Assembly (NCBI RefSeq): GCF_006335115.1
Contig: NZ_VDMJ01000037.1
Span: forward strand, 41,992-105,991
From: Streptomyces sp. NP160
GTDB taxonomy: Bacteria; Actinomycetota; Actinomycetes; Actinomycetales; Quadrisphaeraceae
Direction: 5' to 3'
DNA length: 64,000 bases
Shown: piece after piece, positions 40,489 to 48,536 of the stretch
Layout: each line of letters begins with the position of its first letter
Position numbering within the stretch: position 1 is the first letter of the stretch
Notes under the pieces: generated by a model
Told to the model about the DNA's origin: nothing
Seen by the model: the letters and a program-made list of their open reading frames with translations, nothing else
Databases searched by the model: none
Program-made: the position numbers and the translations under genes

Positions 40489-43400
40489 GGGGTGTTCCGC
40501 CCGTCTGTGACTTCGGAGGCGTCAGCGTCCAGCTCGGCTCCGCCGCACGGTGAGGGGACGTCGTCGTCGGTCGGCAGACCGGCCGCGGCGCGGCGCGCCG
40601 CGACGTACTCGACGAGGGCCGGACCGCGCGGACGCCGCCCGGGGACGACGTCGCACGCGCCGACCTTGTCCTGGATGTGCGTGTTGGGGTCCAGCAGGAT
40701 CTCCACCAGCTCGTTCGCGGCGTCGCCGCGGCTGATGCCGTTGGGTCCCCAGTGCCACGGGATGCCCACCTGGTGCACCACCTGCACCTCGCTGCCGTCC
40801 TCGCCGCCGCCGGGAAGCCGCAGCGGCCGGACGCGCGGCGTCACCATGACGCGCGCCTCGATGGCGCTGCGCGGCGTGACGACGGTCGCCCACCCCTGGT
40901 GCTCCAGCCCGCGCTCGCGCGCCAGCTCCGCGGAGACCTCGATGAACATCTCCGGCTGCAGCTCCGAGAGGTACGGCAGCGTGCGGCTCATGCCGCCGGC
41001 CGTGTGGTGCTCGGTGAGCCGGTAGGTGGTGAAGACGAACGGGTAGACGTCCGAGCGCGTCGGCACCCCGCGGTTCCCCGGTCGCGGGAAGGCCCGGCGC
41101 GCCGGGTTGTAGACGCGGTTCGGGTGCAGCGGGTTGCCCACCGGCGACTCGGCGCCCTCGTAGTGCGTGGGCAGCGGCCCGTCGACCACGCCCGACGGCG
41201 CGAACAGCCACGCCTTGCCGTCGGCCTGCATGATGAACGGGTCGCGGCCGGCGATCGCCTCCGGACCGCGCGAACCCGCCGGCGGGACGTAGGACGGCGG
41301 CTTGGTCGCCTCGAAGTCGGGCACGTCGTGCCCGGTCCACCGCTGCTGGTCCTCGTCCCACCAGATGAGCGCCTTGCGCTCGCTCCAGGGCTTGCCCTGC
41401 GGGTCCGCCGAGGCGCGGTTGTACAGCTGGCGGCGGTTCATCGGCCAGGCCCAGCCCCACTCCGCGGCCACCCAGTCCTGGTCTCGACCAGGACGACGAC
41501 GAGCGGTCTGGTTGACCTCGTCCGCGTAGGCGCCGCAGTAGATCCAGCAGCCGGAGCGGGTGGTCCCGTCGGACTTCAGCTCCATGTAGGAGGAGAGGGC
41601 CCGGTCCACGCCGTCGTGCGTCTCGGTGCCGCTGATCTCCCGCAGCACCGCCTCGCCGTCCGGCTCCGCGCTCAGCGGGTCCGAGGCGGGGCCGAACTCG
41701 TCCTCGTGCAGCGGGTAGTCCCACGTGAGGTCGAGCAGGGGCCGGTCCCGCTCGTCGGTGGAGGCCGCGAGCTTCTCGCGCAGGATCCGCCCGAGGTGCC
41801 AGTAGAACCACAGCTCGCTGCGGGACTCGCCCGGCGGGGCCACCGCCTGGTGGCGCCACTGCAGCAGCCGCTGCGTCTGCGTGAACGTGCCCGCCTTCTC
41901 GACGTGGCTGGCCGCGGGCAGGAAGAAGACCTCCGTGCCGATGTCCTCGGTCCGCAGCTCGCCGGTCTCGATCTCCGGCCCGTCCTTCCAGAACGTGGCC
42001 GACTCGATCATCTGCAGGTCGCGGACCACGAGCCACTTGAGGTTGGCCATGCCCAGGCGCTGCAGCCGGGCGTTGGCCGAGCCGACGGCGGGGTTCTGCC
42101 CCAGCAGGAAGTAGCCGTCGACCTTGCCGTCGACCATGTCCATGACCGTGCGGTACGTGCCGTGGTCACCGGAGATCTTCGGCAAGTACCCGAAGGCGAA
42201 GTCGTTCTCGGGCTGCGCGGCGTCGCCCCACCACGACTTCAGCAGGCTGACCGTGTAGTCGCGCATGTTGCCCCAGAACCCGGCCAGGTCCTCGGACGGG
42301 CCGACGTAGGTGTCGACGTCGTCCTGCCCCGCCTTGGGCATGGGCAGGTAGCCCGACCAGAGGTTGAACAGCGTGGGGATGTCGGTGGAGCCCTGGATGC
42401 TCGCGTGCCCGCGCAGCGCGAGGATGCCGCCGCCCGGACGCCCGATGTTGCCCAGCAGCGTCTGCAGGATGGCCGCGGTGCGGATGTACTGCGCGCCCTG
42501 GGAGTGGTGCGTCCAGCCCACCGCGTACGCCAGGGCCGTGGTGCGCTCGCGGCCGCTGTTCTCCACCAGCGACCGCGCGACCTCGAGGAAGGCGTCCTGC
42601 GGGGTGCCGCAGATCCGCTCGACCATCTCGGGGGTGTAGCGGGCGAAGTGCCGCTTGAGGATCTGGAACACCGTGCGCGGGTGCTGCAGCGTCTCGTCGC
42701 GCTCCGGCTTGGAGCCGATGGTGGCGCCCCCGCTGCCGTAGGCGTCGCCCCCGGCGGTGGCCTTGTGCGTCTCGCCGCCCTGGTTGCCGCCGTCGCCCAC
42801 CGAGCTGCTGCGGTCTCCGGCGGCCGCGGTGTCGGTCGCGCCCTCGTAGGCCCAGGACGACGGGTCGTAGCTGCGCGACTCCTCGTCCCAGCCGGAGAAC
42901 AGCCCGGTCGGGTCGGTGGACAGGCCGTCCTCCGAGGGGTCCTCGGTGTCGCGGTAGTCCTCGCCCACGATGGACGCGGCGTTGGTGTACGCCACCACGT
43001 AGTCGTGGAAGTAGCCGTCGTTCGCCAGGACGTGGTTGACCAGCCCGCCGAGGAAGGCGATGTCCGTGCCCGCGCGCAGCGGCACGTGCAGGTCCGCCAC
43101 GGCCGACGTCCGCGTGAACCGCGGGTCGACGTGGATGACCTTCGCGCCGCGCCGCTTGGCCTCCATCACCCACTGGAAGCCCACCGGGTGCGCCTCGGCC
43201 ATGTTGCTCCCCTGGATGAGGATGCAGTCAGCCTTGACGAGGTCCTGGAGGAAGTTGGTGGCCCCTCCGCGCCCGAACGAGGTCCCCAGACCGGGGACCG
43301 TGGAGGAGTGTCATATGCGGGCCTGGTTCTCGATCTGCACAGCGCCCAGGGCGGTGTACAGCTTCTTCATGAGGTAGTTCTCTTCGTTGTCCAGCGTCGC

Positions 43401-43958
43401 GCCGCCCAGGCTCGCGAAGCCCAGGGTGCGGCGCAGCCTCCTGCCGCGGTCGTCGAGCTCCTGCCAGCCGTTGCGGCGGGCCTCGAGGACGCGGTCGGCG
43501 ATCATGTCCATCGCCGTGGCCAGGGGCAGGTCCTCCCAGTCGGTGCCGCCCGGGCGCCGGTAGCGCACCGTGGTGACGCGCGTGGGGGAGGTGACGAGGC
43601 TCTTGCTGGCGCTGCCCTTGGGGCACAGGCGCCCGCGGCTGATGGGGGAGTCGGGGTCGCCCTCGATCTGGACGATCTTCTCGTCCTTGACGTACACGTC
43701 CTGGCCGCAGCCGACGGCGCAGAACGGGCAGACGCTCTTGACCACGCGGTCGGCGGTCTCGGTGCGGGCGGTGATCGCGTCGGTGCGGGCGGTGCGGACC
43801 GCGGCACCGTGAGCGGTCTTGTCGGACCCCGTCACCTGCCGCAGCACGGGCCACAGCCCCGTCACGCGCTGTCCCAGCGAGCGCCCCGTCCTGGCGGACG
43901 GCGAGCTCGCCCGACGTCCTTCGTCGATGGCCACGCGCACAGCAGAACACGCGTCCAT
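40485..43958 (-). CDS. Selenocysteine-containing formate dehydrogenase, catalytic (alpha) subunit
   Basis: 1157-residue molybdo/tungsto-bis-MGD enzyme oxidising formate to CO2, read through an in-frame TGA at 43311-43313 as selenocysteine (residue 216). The 4Fe-4S site is C77, C80, C84 and C112 (CPFCAVGC...LCPKG). The peptide runs VQIENQARI-Sec-HSSTVPGLG and then SFGRGGATN, which aligns with E. coli FdnG (QARV-Sec-HGPTV). AEAHPVGFQWVMEAK and HVDPRFTRTSAVAD follow. A SECIS hairpin starts 11 bases after the TGA. No Tat signal is seen before the first cluster, so the site may face the cytoplasm. The 5' start is uncertain: ATG 43958 lacks a ribosome site, and GTG codons downstream (for example before TGLWPVLRQ) are alternatives. 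A naive gene caller would split it at the TGA. Confidence 0.95.
43281..43299 (-). promoter_or_regulatory. SECIS element (selenocysteine insertion hairpin)
   Basis: On the coding (minus) strand: GGTCCCC-GGTCT-GGGGACC, a perfect 7-bp stem with a GGUCU loop, separated by 11 bases from the UGA at 43313-43311. This is the architecture of the E. coli fdhF/fdnG SECIS, whose loop GGUCU binds the SelB winged helix. Confidence 0.92.
43311..43313 (-). other. Selenocysteine codon (TGA)
   Basis: In-frame TGA at the position of the catalytic Sec of formate dehydrogenases, flanked by QARI and HSSTV. Reading on in the same frame gives 941 further codons of good formate dehydrogenase. Confidence 0.93.
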
Positions 43959-43975
43959 CCGCGGGGCAACGGCAG

Positions 43976-43992
43976 CCCCCTCCCGAGGGGCG
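43976..43992 (-). terminator. Small hairpin between the ABC permease and formate dehydrogenase genes
   Basis: CCCCTC/GAGGGG with a 2-base loop in the 34-base gap. It would limit read-through from the ABC exporter genes. No clear promoter is visible in the same gap. Confidence 0.4.
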
Positions 43993-44850
43993 TCAGCTGG
44001 TGACGTCCTTGCGCTCGAAGCCGACCACCGCCAGCACCCCGAACACCACTGTCAGCAGCAGCGCCGTCGACAGCCCGCGCAGCATGTCGTCCCACACCAC
44101 GGCCGGCTGCAGCAGCGCCGTCCACGCGCCCGCGTCGTAGGTGGGCAGCCACGCCCGCAGGTCACCGAGCGCCGTGATGGACGCGAGGATCGCCGAGAGG
44201 ATGTTGGCCAGCACCGCCCCGCCCACCGCACCCAGCGGCGCGTCCGTGCGGGTGCCCAGCCAGAACGCCAGCGCCCCCACCCACGACAGCTGGACGACGA
44301 CGTACGCGGTCGCCAGCCCCAGCCGGCCGAGCGCCTCCCCGGCGCCGAGCGCGTCGCCCAGCGGGCTGGTCAGCGGCCCCCACCCGTACGCGACCGTCCC
44401 GACCAGCAGGCACACCGCGATGAACGCGACGATGCCCAGCGTCGCCGACGAGGCCGCCACCACCGCCTTGACGGCCAGCAGCCGCCGCCGCCCCACGGGC
44501 GCCGCCAGCAGGTACCGCAGCGAGGACCAGCTGGCCTCGGCCGCCACGGTGTCGCCCGCGAAGAGGGCCACCAGGACGACGAAGAGGAAGCCCGAGGCCG
44601 CCAGCAGCGCGAACACCGCGAAGTTGACGGCGCTCGAGGTCGCCAGGTCCACGAAGGACGTGCTGGTGTCGGCCGGGTCGTCCTCACCGCCCAGCGCGAA
44701 CGCCCCGACCAGCAGCAGCGGCAGCGCCACCACGAGCACGCCCACCCAGCGGGTGCGGCGCCGCGAGAGCTGGCGGGCCACCTCCACCCGCAGCGGCAGG
44801 GCCCGCCCCGCCGCCCGGTCGGGCACGACGGCGCCCGCCGAGCCGCTCAC
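43993..44850 (-). CDS. ABC-2 type transporter permease
   Basis: 285 residues, six predicted membrane helices (first VGVLVVALPLLLVGAFALGG; later FAVFALLAASGFLFVVLVALFAGD). The loop AAEASWSSLRYLLAAPVGRRRLLAVK is the conserved cytoplasmic coupling region of ABC-2 exporters such as NosY/CcmB-like permeases. The GTG overlaps the upstream gene's stop (GTGA), so it is translated together with the hydrolase-ATPase fusion and must be its membrane partner. The substrate is unknown. Confidence 0.9.
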   Translation of the reverse strand: MSGSAGAVVPDRAAGRALPLRVEVARQLSRRRTRWVGVLVVALPLLLVGAFALGGEDDPADTSTSFVDLATSSAVNFAVFALLAASGFLFVVLVALFAGDTVAAEASWSSLRYLLAAPVGRRRLLAVKAVVAASSATLGIVAFIAVCLLVGTVAYGWGPLTSPLGDALGAGEALGRLGLATAYVVVQLSWVGALAFWLGTRTDAPLGAVGGAVLANILSAILASITALGDLRAWLPTYDAGAWTALLQPAVVWDDMLRGLSTALLLTVVFGVLAVVGFERKDVTS

Positions 44851-47834
44851 GGCGCGGCCACCAGCTCGAGGAAGACCTCCTCCAGGTGCCGCTGAGGCAC
44901 CACGAGGTCCACCTGGACGCCGGAGGCGACCAGCGCGGCCACCAGCCCGCCCGTCCCCGACGCCCCCGGCGCCACGAGCACGCCGCCGTCGCGCACGCCG
45001 AGCACCCGCCCGCCGTCGTCGTCGCGCTCGAGCACCTCGCGCAGCACCGCCACCGCCCGGTCCACCTGCCCCTCGCCCACGTTCACCAGCACCTCGCCGG
45101 ACCCGGCCACCAGCTCCGCCACGGAGCCCGCCGCCAGCACCTTCCCGCGCGCCATGACCACCGCGTGGCTGCACGTGGCCTCCACCTCCGAGAGCAGGTG
45201 GGAGGACACGAGCACCGTGCGGCCGGTGGCGGCGTAGTCGCGCAGCACCTGGCGCATGGCGGTGATCTGCGGCGGGTCGAGGCCGTTGGTCGGCTCGTCC
45301 AGCACCAGCAGGTCGGGGAAGCCGAGCATCGCCTGGGCGATGCCGAGCCGCTGGCGCATGCCCTGGCTGTAGCCGCGCACGCGCCGGTGCACGGCGTCAC
45401 CGAGCCCGGCCACCGCCAGCGCCTCCTCGAAGCGCGCGTCCTGCGCGGGACGCCCGGTGGAGGCCCAGAACAGCCGCAGGTTGGCCATCCCCGACAGGTG
45501 CGGCAGGAACCCGGGGCCCTCCACCAGCGCCCCGACCCGCGTCAGCACCGGCGAGCCGGGCCGCACGCGCTGGCCCAGCACCTCCAGCGACCCGGCGGTC
45601 GGCCGCAGCAGGCCCATGAGCATGCGCAGCGTGGTGGTCTTGCCGGCGCCGTTCGGCCCGAGCAGCCCCACCACCTGCCCGCGGCCCACCGTGAAGGAGA
45701 CCCCGTCCACGGCGCGGAAGCCGTCCCCGTAGACCTTCTCCAGGTCCTCGACCCGCAGCACCACGTCGTCCCGGTGCTCTCCCGGCTCCCGCGGGGCCGC
45801 GTCGTGCGCGGCGCCCACCGCAGGACGACGACGGCGGCGGACCGCGTCCACGCCGGCCAGCGCGAGCACCGCGAGCACCACGCCGGCCAGGGCGAGCACG
45901 TGCGCCCAGGGCACGTCCACGGAGCTGCCCCGGCGCTCGCTGGCGGAGGCGGGCGCCGCGGCGACCGACAGCTGCCCGCCGCTCCCGCCCTCGCCCCCGG
46001 CCAGCGCGACGCCGTAGACGCGCGGGTCGGCCGGCACGGCGTACGCGGAGTCCGTGGTGGCCACCACCAGCCGCAGCCGGTGCCCGGCGGCGACGTCGCG
46101 GACCACGGCCGGCAGGGTCACGTCCACGGTGGTCGGCCGACCCGGCGTCGTGGCCACGCGCAGCGGCGCGACCAGCCCGGAGGGCAGCGCGGCGCTGCCG
46201 TCCGGGCTGACGTCGGCCAGGGAGGCGAAGAGCACGGCGTCGTCGGTGTTCGAGGTGACCGACAGCTGCACGCTGGACGCGCCGAGCAGCGTCAGCGGGG
46301 CGTCCAGCGGCGCGGTCTCGAAGACGGCGGCCTGCCCGGGCAGCACGGCGGTGCTGAAGCCGCCGCCGGCGGCCAGCCCGACCAGGGAGGCGACATCACC
46401 CAGGCCCGGCAGCGCCGTCATGGCCGCGGGGCGCCCGCCGGCGGGCGAGAGCACCAGCTGCTGGCCGCTCTGGCCGCTCTGGCCGCCCTGCGCCCCCTGC
46501 GGCGGGGCGGGCGCGAGCGCCAGCCGCTGCGCGGTGCCCGCCAGCGGCGGGACGGCGTCGAGCGAGCGCTCCTCGGGCGACGCGCCCCCTCCGTCGCCAC
46601 CGCCGCGGCCTCCGAAGAGGCTCTGCTGCGGCACGGCCACGGTGAACGGCCCGGTCGGCGCGGCCGCGGGCTCGCGCCGCAGGTGCTCGTCGAACCAGGT
46701 CCGGGCGCGGGCGTCGAAGGCGGCGCCGTCGAAGCCGCCGTCGTGGCCGCCGCCCACCCAGGCCACCGCCACGGGGGCGCCGGAGCGCTGGGCGGCCTCG
46801 GCGTTGGCCAGGGAGTCGCCCAGGCCGAAGAGGGAGTCGCCCTCACCCTGCACGAGCAGCACGGCCGCGCGGCTGTCGGGCAGCACGGCGGCGGGCGAGG
46901 AGCGGGCCAGCTGCGCGCGCAGCGCGTCCGGCACCGCACCGGTCTCGGCGGCCTGCAGGTACCCGCGGCACAGGTCCGGCGCCAGGCGACCGCACGCCGC
47001 GGTCGAGGCGTCGAGCCCGGACCCCCCGGCGGCGCCCGCTCCCGACGGGCTGCCGGTGCGGGCGCCCTCGAGGGCGCTGCCCGTGAGGCTGGTCAGCAGC
47101 TGCGAGGCCCAGCCCGCCTTGAAGACGCCACCCGCCTGTCCCCGGGCGGCCTGCGGGTCGAGCGCCGAGGACAGGTCCGACCACGTGATGCCGGAGGCGA
47201 CGGCGTCGACGCGTGGGTCCGTCCCCGCCAGCAGCAGTCCCACCGCGCCGCCGTAGGAGGCGCCCGCCACCCCGACGCGCGGGTCGCCGGGGCCGTCCTG
47301 CTGCACCTCGGGGCGCGCGGCGAGCAGGTCGACCAGGGCGCGCGCGTCGGCCACCTCGTAGTCGGGGTCGTCGAGGTGCACGTACCCGCCCGAGGCGCCG
47401 AAGCCGCGCGCCGTGTACGCCAGCGCCGCGTACCCGGCCCGGGCCAGGGAGCGGCCCTGGGCGGCGAGGTCGGCCTTGGAGCCGCCGAAGCCGTGCGCGA
47501 GGACCACCGCCGGGACCGGGGCGGCCCGGCTGGCGCCGTCGGGCTCGTAGAGCGTCGCGTCGAGGGACACCTGCTGGCCGCCCTGCTCGGCCCCCACCGG
47601 CACCGTCAGGACCTCCTCCCGGACGCCCTCGGCACCGCTGGACGAGCTGGACGAGCTGCTCGACGGGCTGCTCGACGGGCTGCTGGCACCCGCTGCTGCC
47701 GCGGCGGGTGCGGCGGCACCGACCGCAGCGCCCAGCGCGCCTCCCAGGCCCAGGGCGGCGGCCGCGGACCCGGCCACGAGCCGGGAGCGCCAGGAGCGCA
47801 GCCCGCCGCCGGGCAGGACCCCGCGAGAGGTCAC
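44847..47834 (-). CDS. Exported alpha/beta hydrolase fused to an ABC transporter ATPase
   Basis: 995 residues, two normally separate proteins joined. Residues 1-50: signal peptide (RSWRSRLVAGSAAAALGLGG) and a Ser-rich linker. About 70-340: alpha/beta hydrolase of the CocE/X-Pro peptidase type, nucleophile in VGVAGASYGGAVG, acid near LLVQGEGDS, histidine in GGGHDGGF. About 400-600: PepX C-terminal-like beta domain. About 625-650: one membrane helix (WAHVLALAGVVLAVLALAG) followed by RRRRR. About 680-995: ABC ATPase with Walker A GPNGAGKTT, signature YSQGMRQRLG and Walker B LLVLDEPTNGLDP. Topology puts the hydrolase outside and the ATPase inside. The start was chosen at GTG 47834 (AGGAG just upstream, signal peptide begins here); the frame stays open to a GTG at 48041. 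The permease gene follows with a GTGA overlap. Confidence 0.88.
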   Translation of the reverse strand: MTSRGVLPGGGLRSWRSRLVAGSAAAALGLGGALGAAVGAAAPAAAAAGASSPSSSPSSSSSSSSSGAEGVREEVLTVPVGAEQGGQQVSLDATLYEPDGASRAAPVPAVVLAHGFGGSKADLAAQGRSLARAGYAALAYTARGFGASGGYVHLDDPDYEVADARALVDLLAARPEVQQDGPGDPRVGVAGASYGGAVGLLLAGTDPRVDAVASGITWSDLSSALDPQAARGQAGGVFKAGWASQLLTSLTGSALEGARTGSPSGAGAAGGSGLDASTAACGRLAPDLCRGYLQAAETGAVPDALRAQLARSSPAAVLPDSRAAVLLVQGEGDSLFGLGDSLANAEAAQRSGAPVAVAWVGGGHDGGFDGAAFDARARTWFDEHLRREPAAAPTGPFTVAVPQQSLFGGRGGGDGGGASPEERSLDAVPPLAGTAQRLALAPAPPQGAQGGQSGQSGQQLVLSPAGGRPAAMTALPGLGDVASLVGLAAGGGFSTAVLPGQAAVFETAPLDAPLTLLGASSVQLSVTSNTDDAVLFASLADVSPDGSAALPSGLVAPLRVATTPGRPTTVDVTLPAVVRDVAAGHRLRLVVATTDSAYAVPADPRVYGVALAGGEGGSGGQLSVAAAPASASERRGSSVDVPWAHVLALAGVVLAVLALAGVDAVRRRRRPAVGAAHDAAPREPGEHRDDVVLRVEDLEKVYGDGFRAVDGVSFTVGRGQVVGLLGPNGAGKTTTLRMLMGLLRPTAGSLEVLGQRVRPGSPVLTRVGALVEGPGFLPHLSGMANLRLFWASTGRPAQDARFEEALAVAGLGDAVHRRVRGYSQGMRQRLGIAQAMLGFPDLLVLDEPTNGLDPPQITAMRQVLRDYAATGRTVLVSSHLLSEVEATCSHAVVMARGKVLAAGSVAELVAGSGEVLVNVGEGQVDRAVAVLREVLERDDDGGRVLGVRDGGVLVAPGASGTGGLVAALVASGVQVDLVVPQRHLEEVFLELVAAP

Positions 47835-48318
47835 GGACTCCTGCTGGGGCCCGCCGGCGGGGCCCCCGACCGACGATCGCGCCACGTCGAGAGCATGCCC
47901 TGCGATCGTCGCCCCAGCGCGCACGGCCCGCCGCACCGGCGCCGCGGTCAGCCGGAGAGCAGCCCTGGTCCCCCCTCGTCCTGAGGGGTGGCCGCGGTCG
48001 GGTCCCGCAGGTGGCGGCCCTCTGCGTCGTCGATCCGTCACGCTCAGTGATGCGCGGTCACCGGTGGGCTGTGACGTCTGCCACGTCCGGCCTGTCGGGG
48101 CGACGGATACCGGCGGGGGAGGTGGCGGACTGCGCCGATCACGGTGACGATGGGTGACCTGGTCAGCACCTCGGCCTCACCGGCCGGGCGACAGGGGAAC
48201 AACCGCTGCCGCCCAGGCGCTTGCCAGGACCAGGAACGACCGTGGAGCCGGCGAGACCCGCCGGCTGCTCGAGCTTTCCGCCCAGGCCGCTGGACCACCC
48301 GTTCCCAGGAGGCACGAC

Positions 48319-48435
48319 ATGGCACCGACCACCGCCACCACCACCCCGGCCGACGAGACCCGCACCGACGAGGCCGCGACCGAGCAGCACCCGGACTGGA
48401 CGCCGCTGGCCAACCCCCGCCGCGTCCGCATCTGA
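48319..48435 (+). CDS. Small ORF of 38 codons with a strong ribosome site
   Basis: ATG with GGAGG seven bases upstream (48308-48312). The product is Thr/Glu/Asp-rich at first (APTTATTTPADETRTDEAA), then WTPLANPRRVRI at the C-terminus. It has no cysteine, membrane segment or recognisable domain. Two strong hairpins follow its stop, so it looks like an independently expressed single gene. I do not recognise it. An acidic, low-complexity first half with a basic, Pro-containing tail is compatible with a peptide precursor or a small regulatory protein, but no modification enzyme is nearby. The 480 bases before it hold no other gene I can support. Confidence 0.55.
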   Translation: MAPTTATTTPADETRTDEAATEQHPDWTPLANPRRVRI

Positions 48436-48452
48436 CCTCCGGCTGGTGCCTC

Positions 48453-48520
48453 CACCGGCTCGCCCGAGCCGGTGACGACGAAGGGCCCCGCGCGCAGCAG
48501 CGCCCGGGGCCCTCGTCGTC
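48453..48520. terminator. Two consecutive hairpins between the small ORF and serA
   Basis: First hairpin: CACCGGCTCG/CGAGCCGGTG (48453-48474) with a 2-base loop. Second: GACGACGAAGGGCCCCG (48474-48490) pairs with 48505-48520, one bulged base, loop of 14. They are shared by the convergent small ORF and serA. Confidence 0.8.
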
Positions 48521-48536
48521 CCCGACCGGGGCCGGG

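Noticed and set aside
41480..41500. Inserted repeat in the formate dehydrogenase gene (AGGACGACGAC)
   Set aside because: It encodes the ARRRPGRDQDWVA stretch, which fits the usual R-R-x-P-G-R-x-Q pattern of the family, so it is not an insertion.
43203..43310. Formate dehydrogenase as a nonsense-mutated pseudogene
   Set aside because: The TGA is exactly at the family's Sec position, the frame continues, a GGUCU SECIS follows at 11 bases, and selA, selB, selC and selD are all present.
47636..47700. Poly-serine run in the hydrolase-ATPase fusion as a frameshift scar
   Set aside because: The frame is continuous, and Ser/Pro/Gly linkers behind signal peptides are common in exported actinobacterial proteins.
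47835..48041. Upstream GTG (48041) as the true start of the hydrolase-ATPase fusion
   Set aside because: The extra 69 residues are Arg/Pro-rich, unlike a signal peptide n-region; GTG 47834 has AGGAG upstream and directly precedes the signal sequence. Kept as an alternative only.
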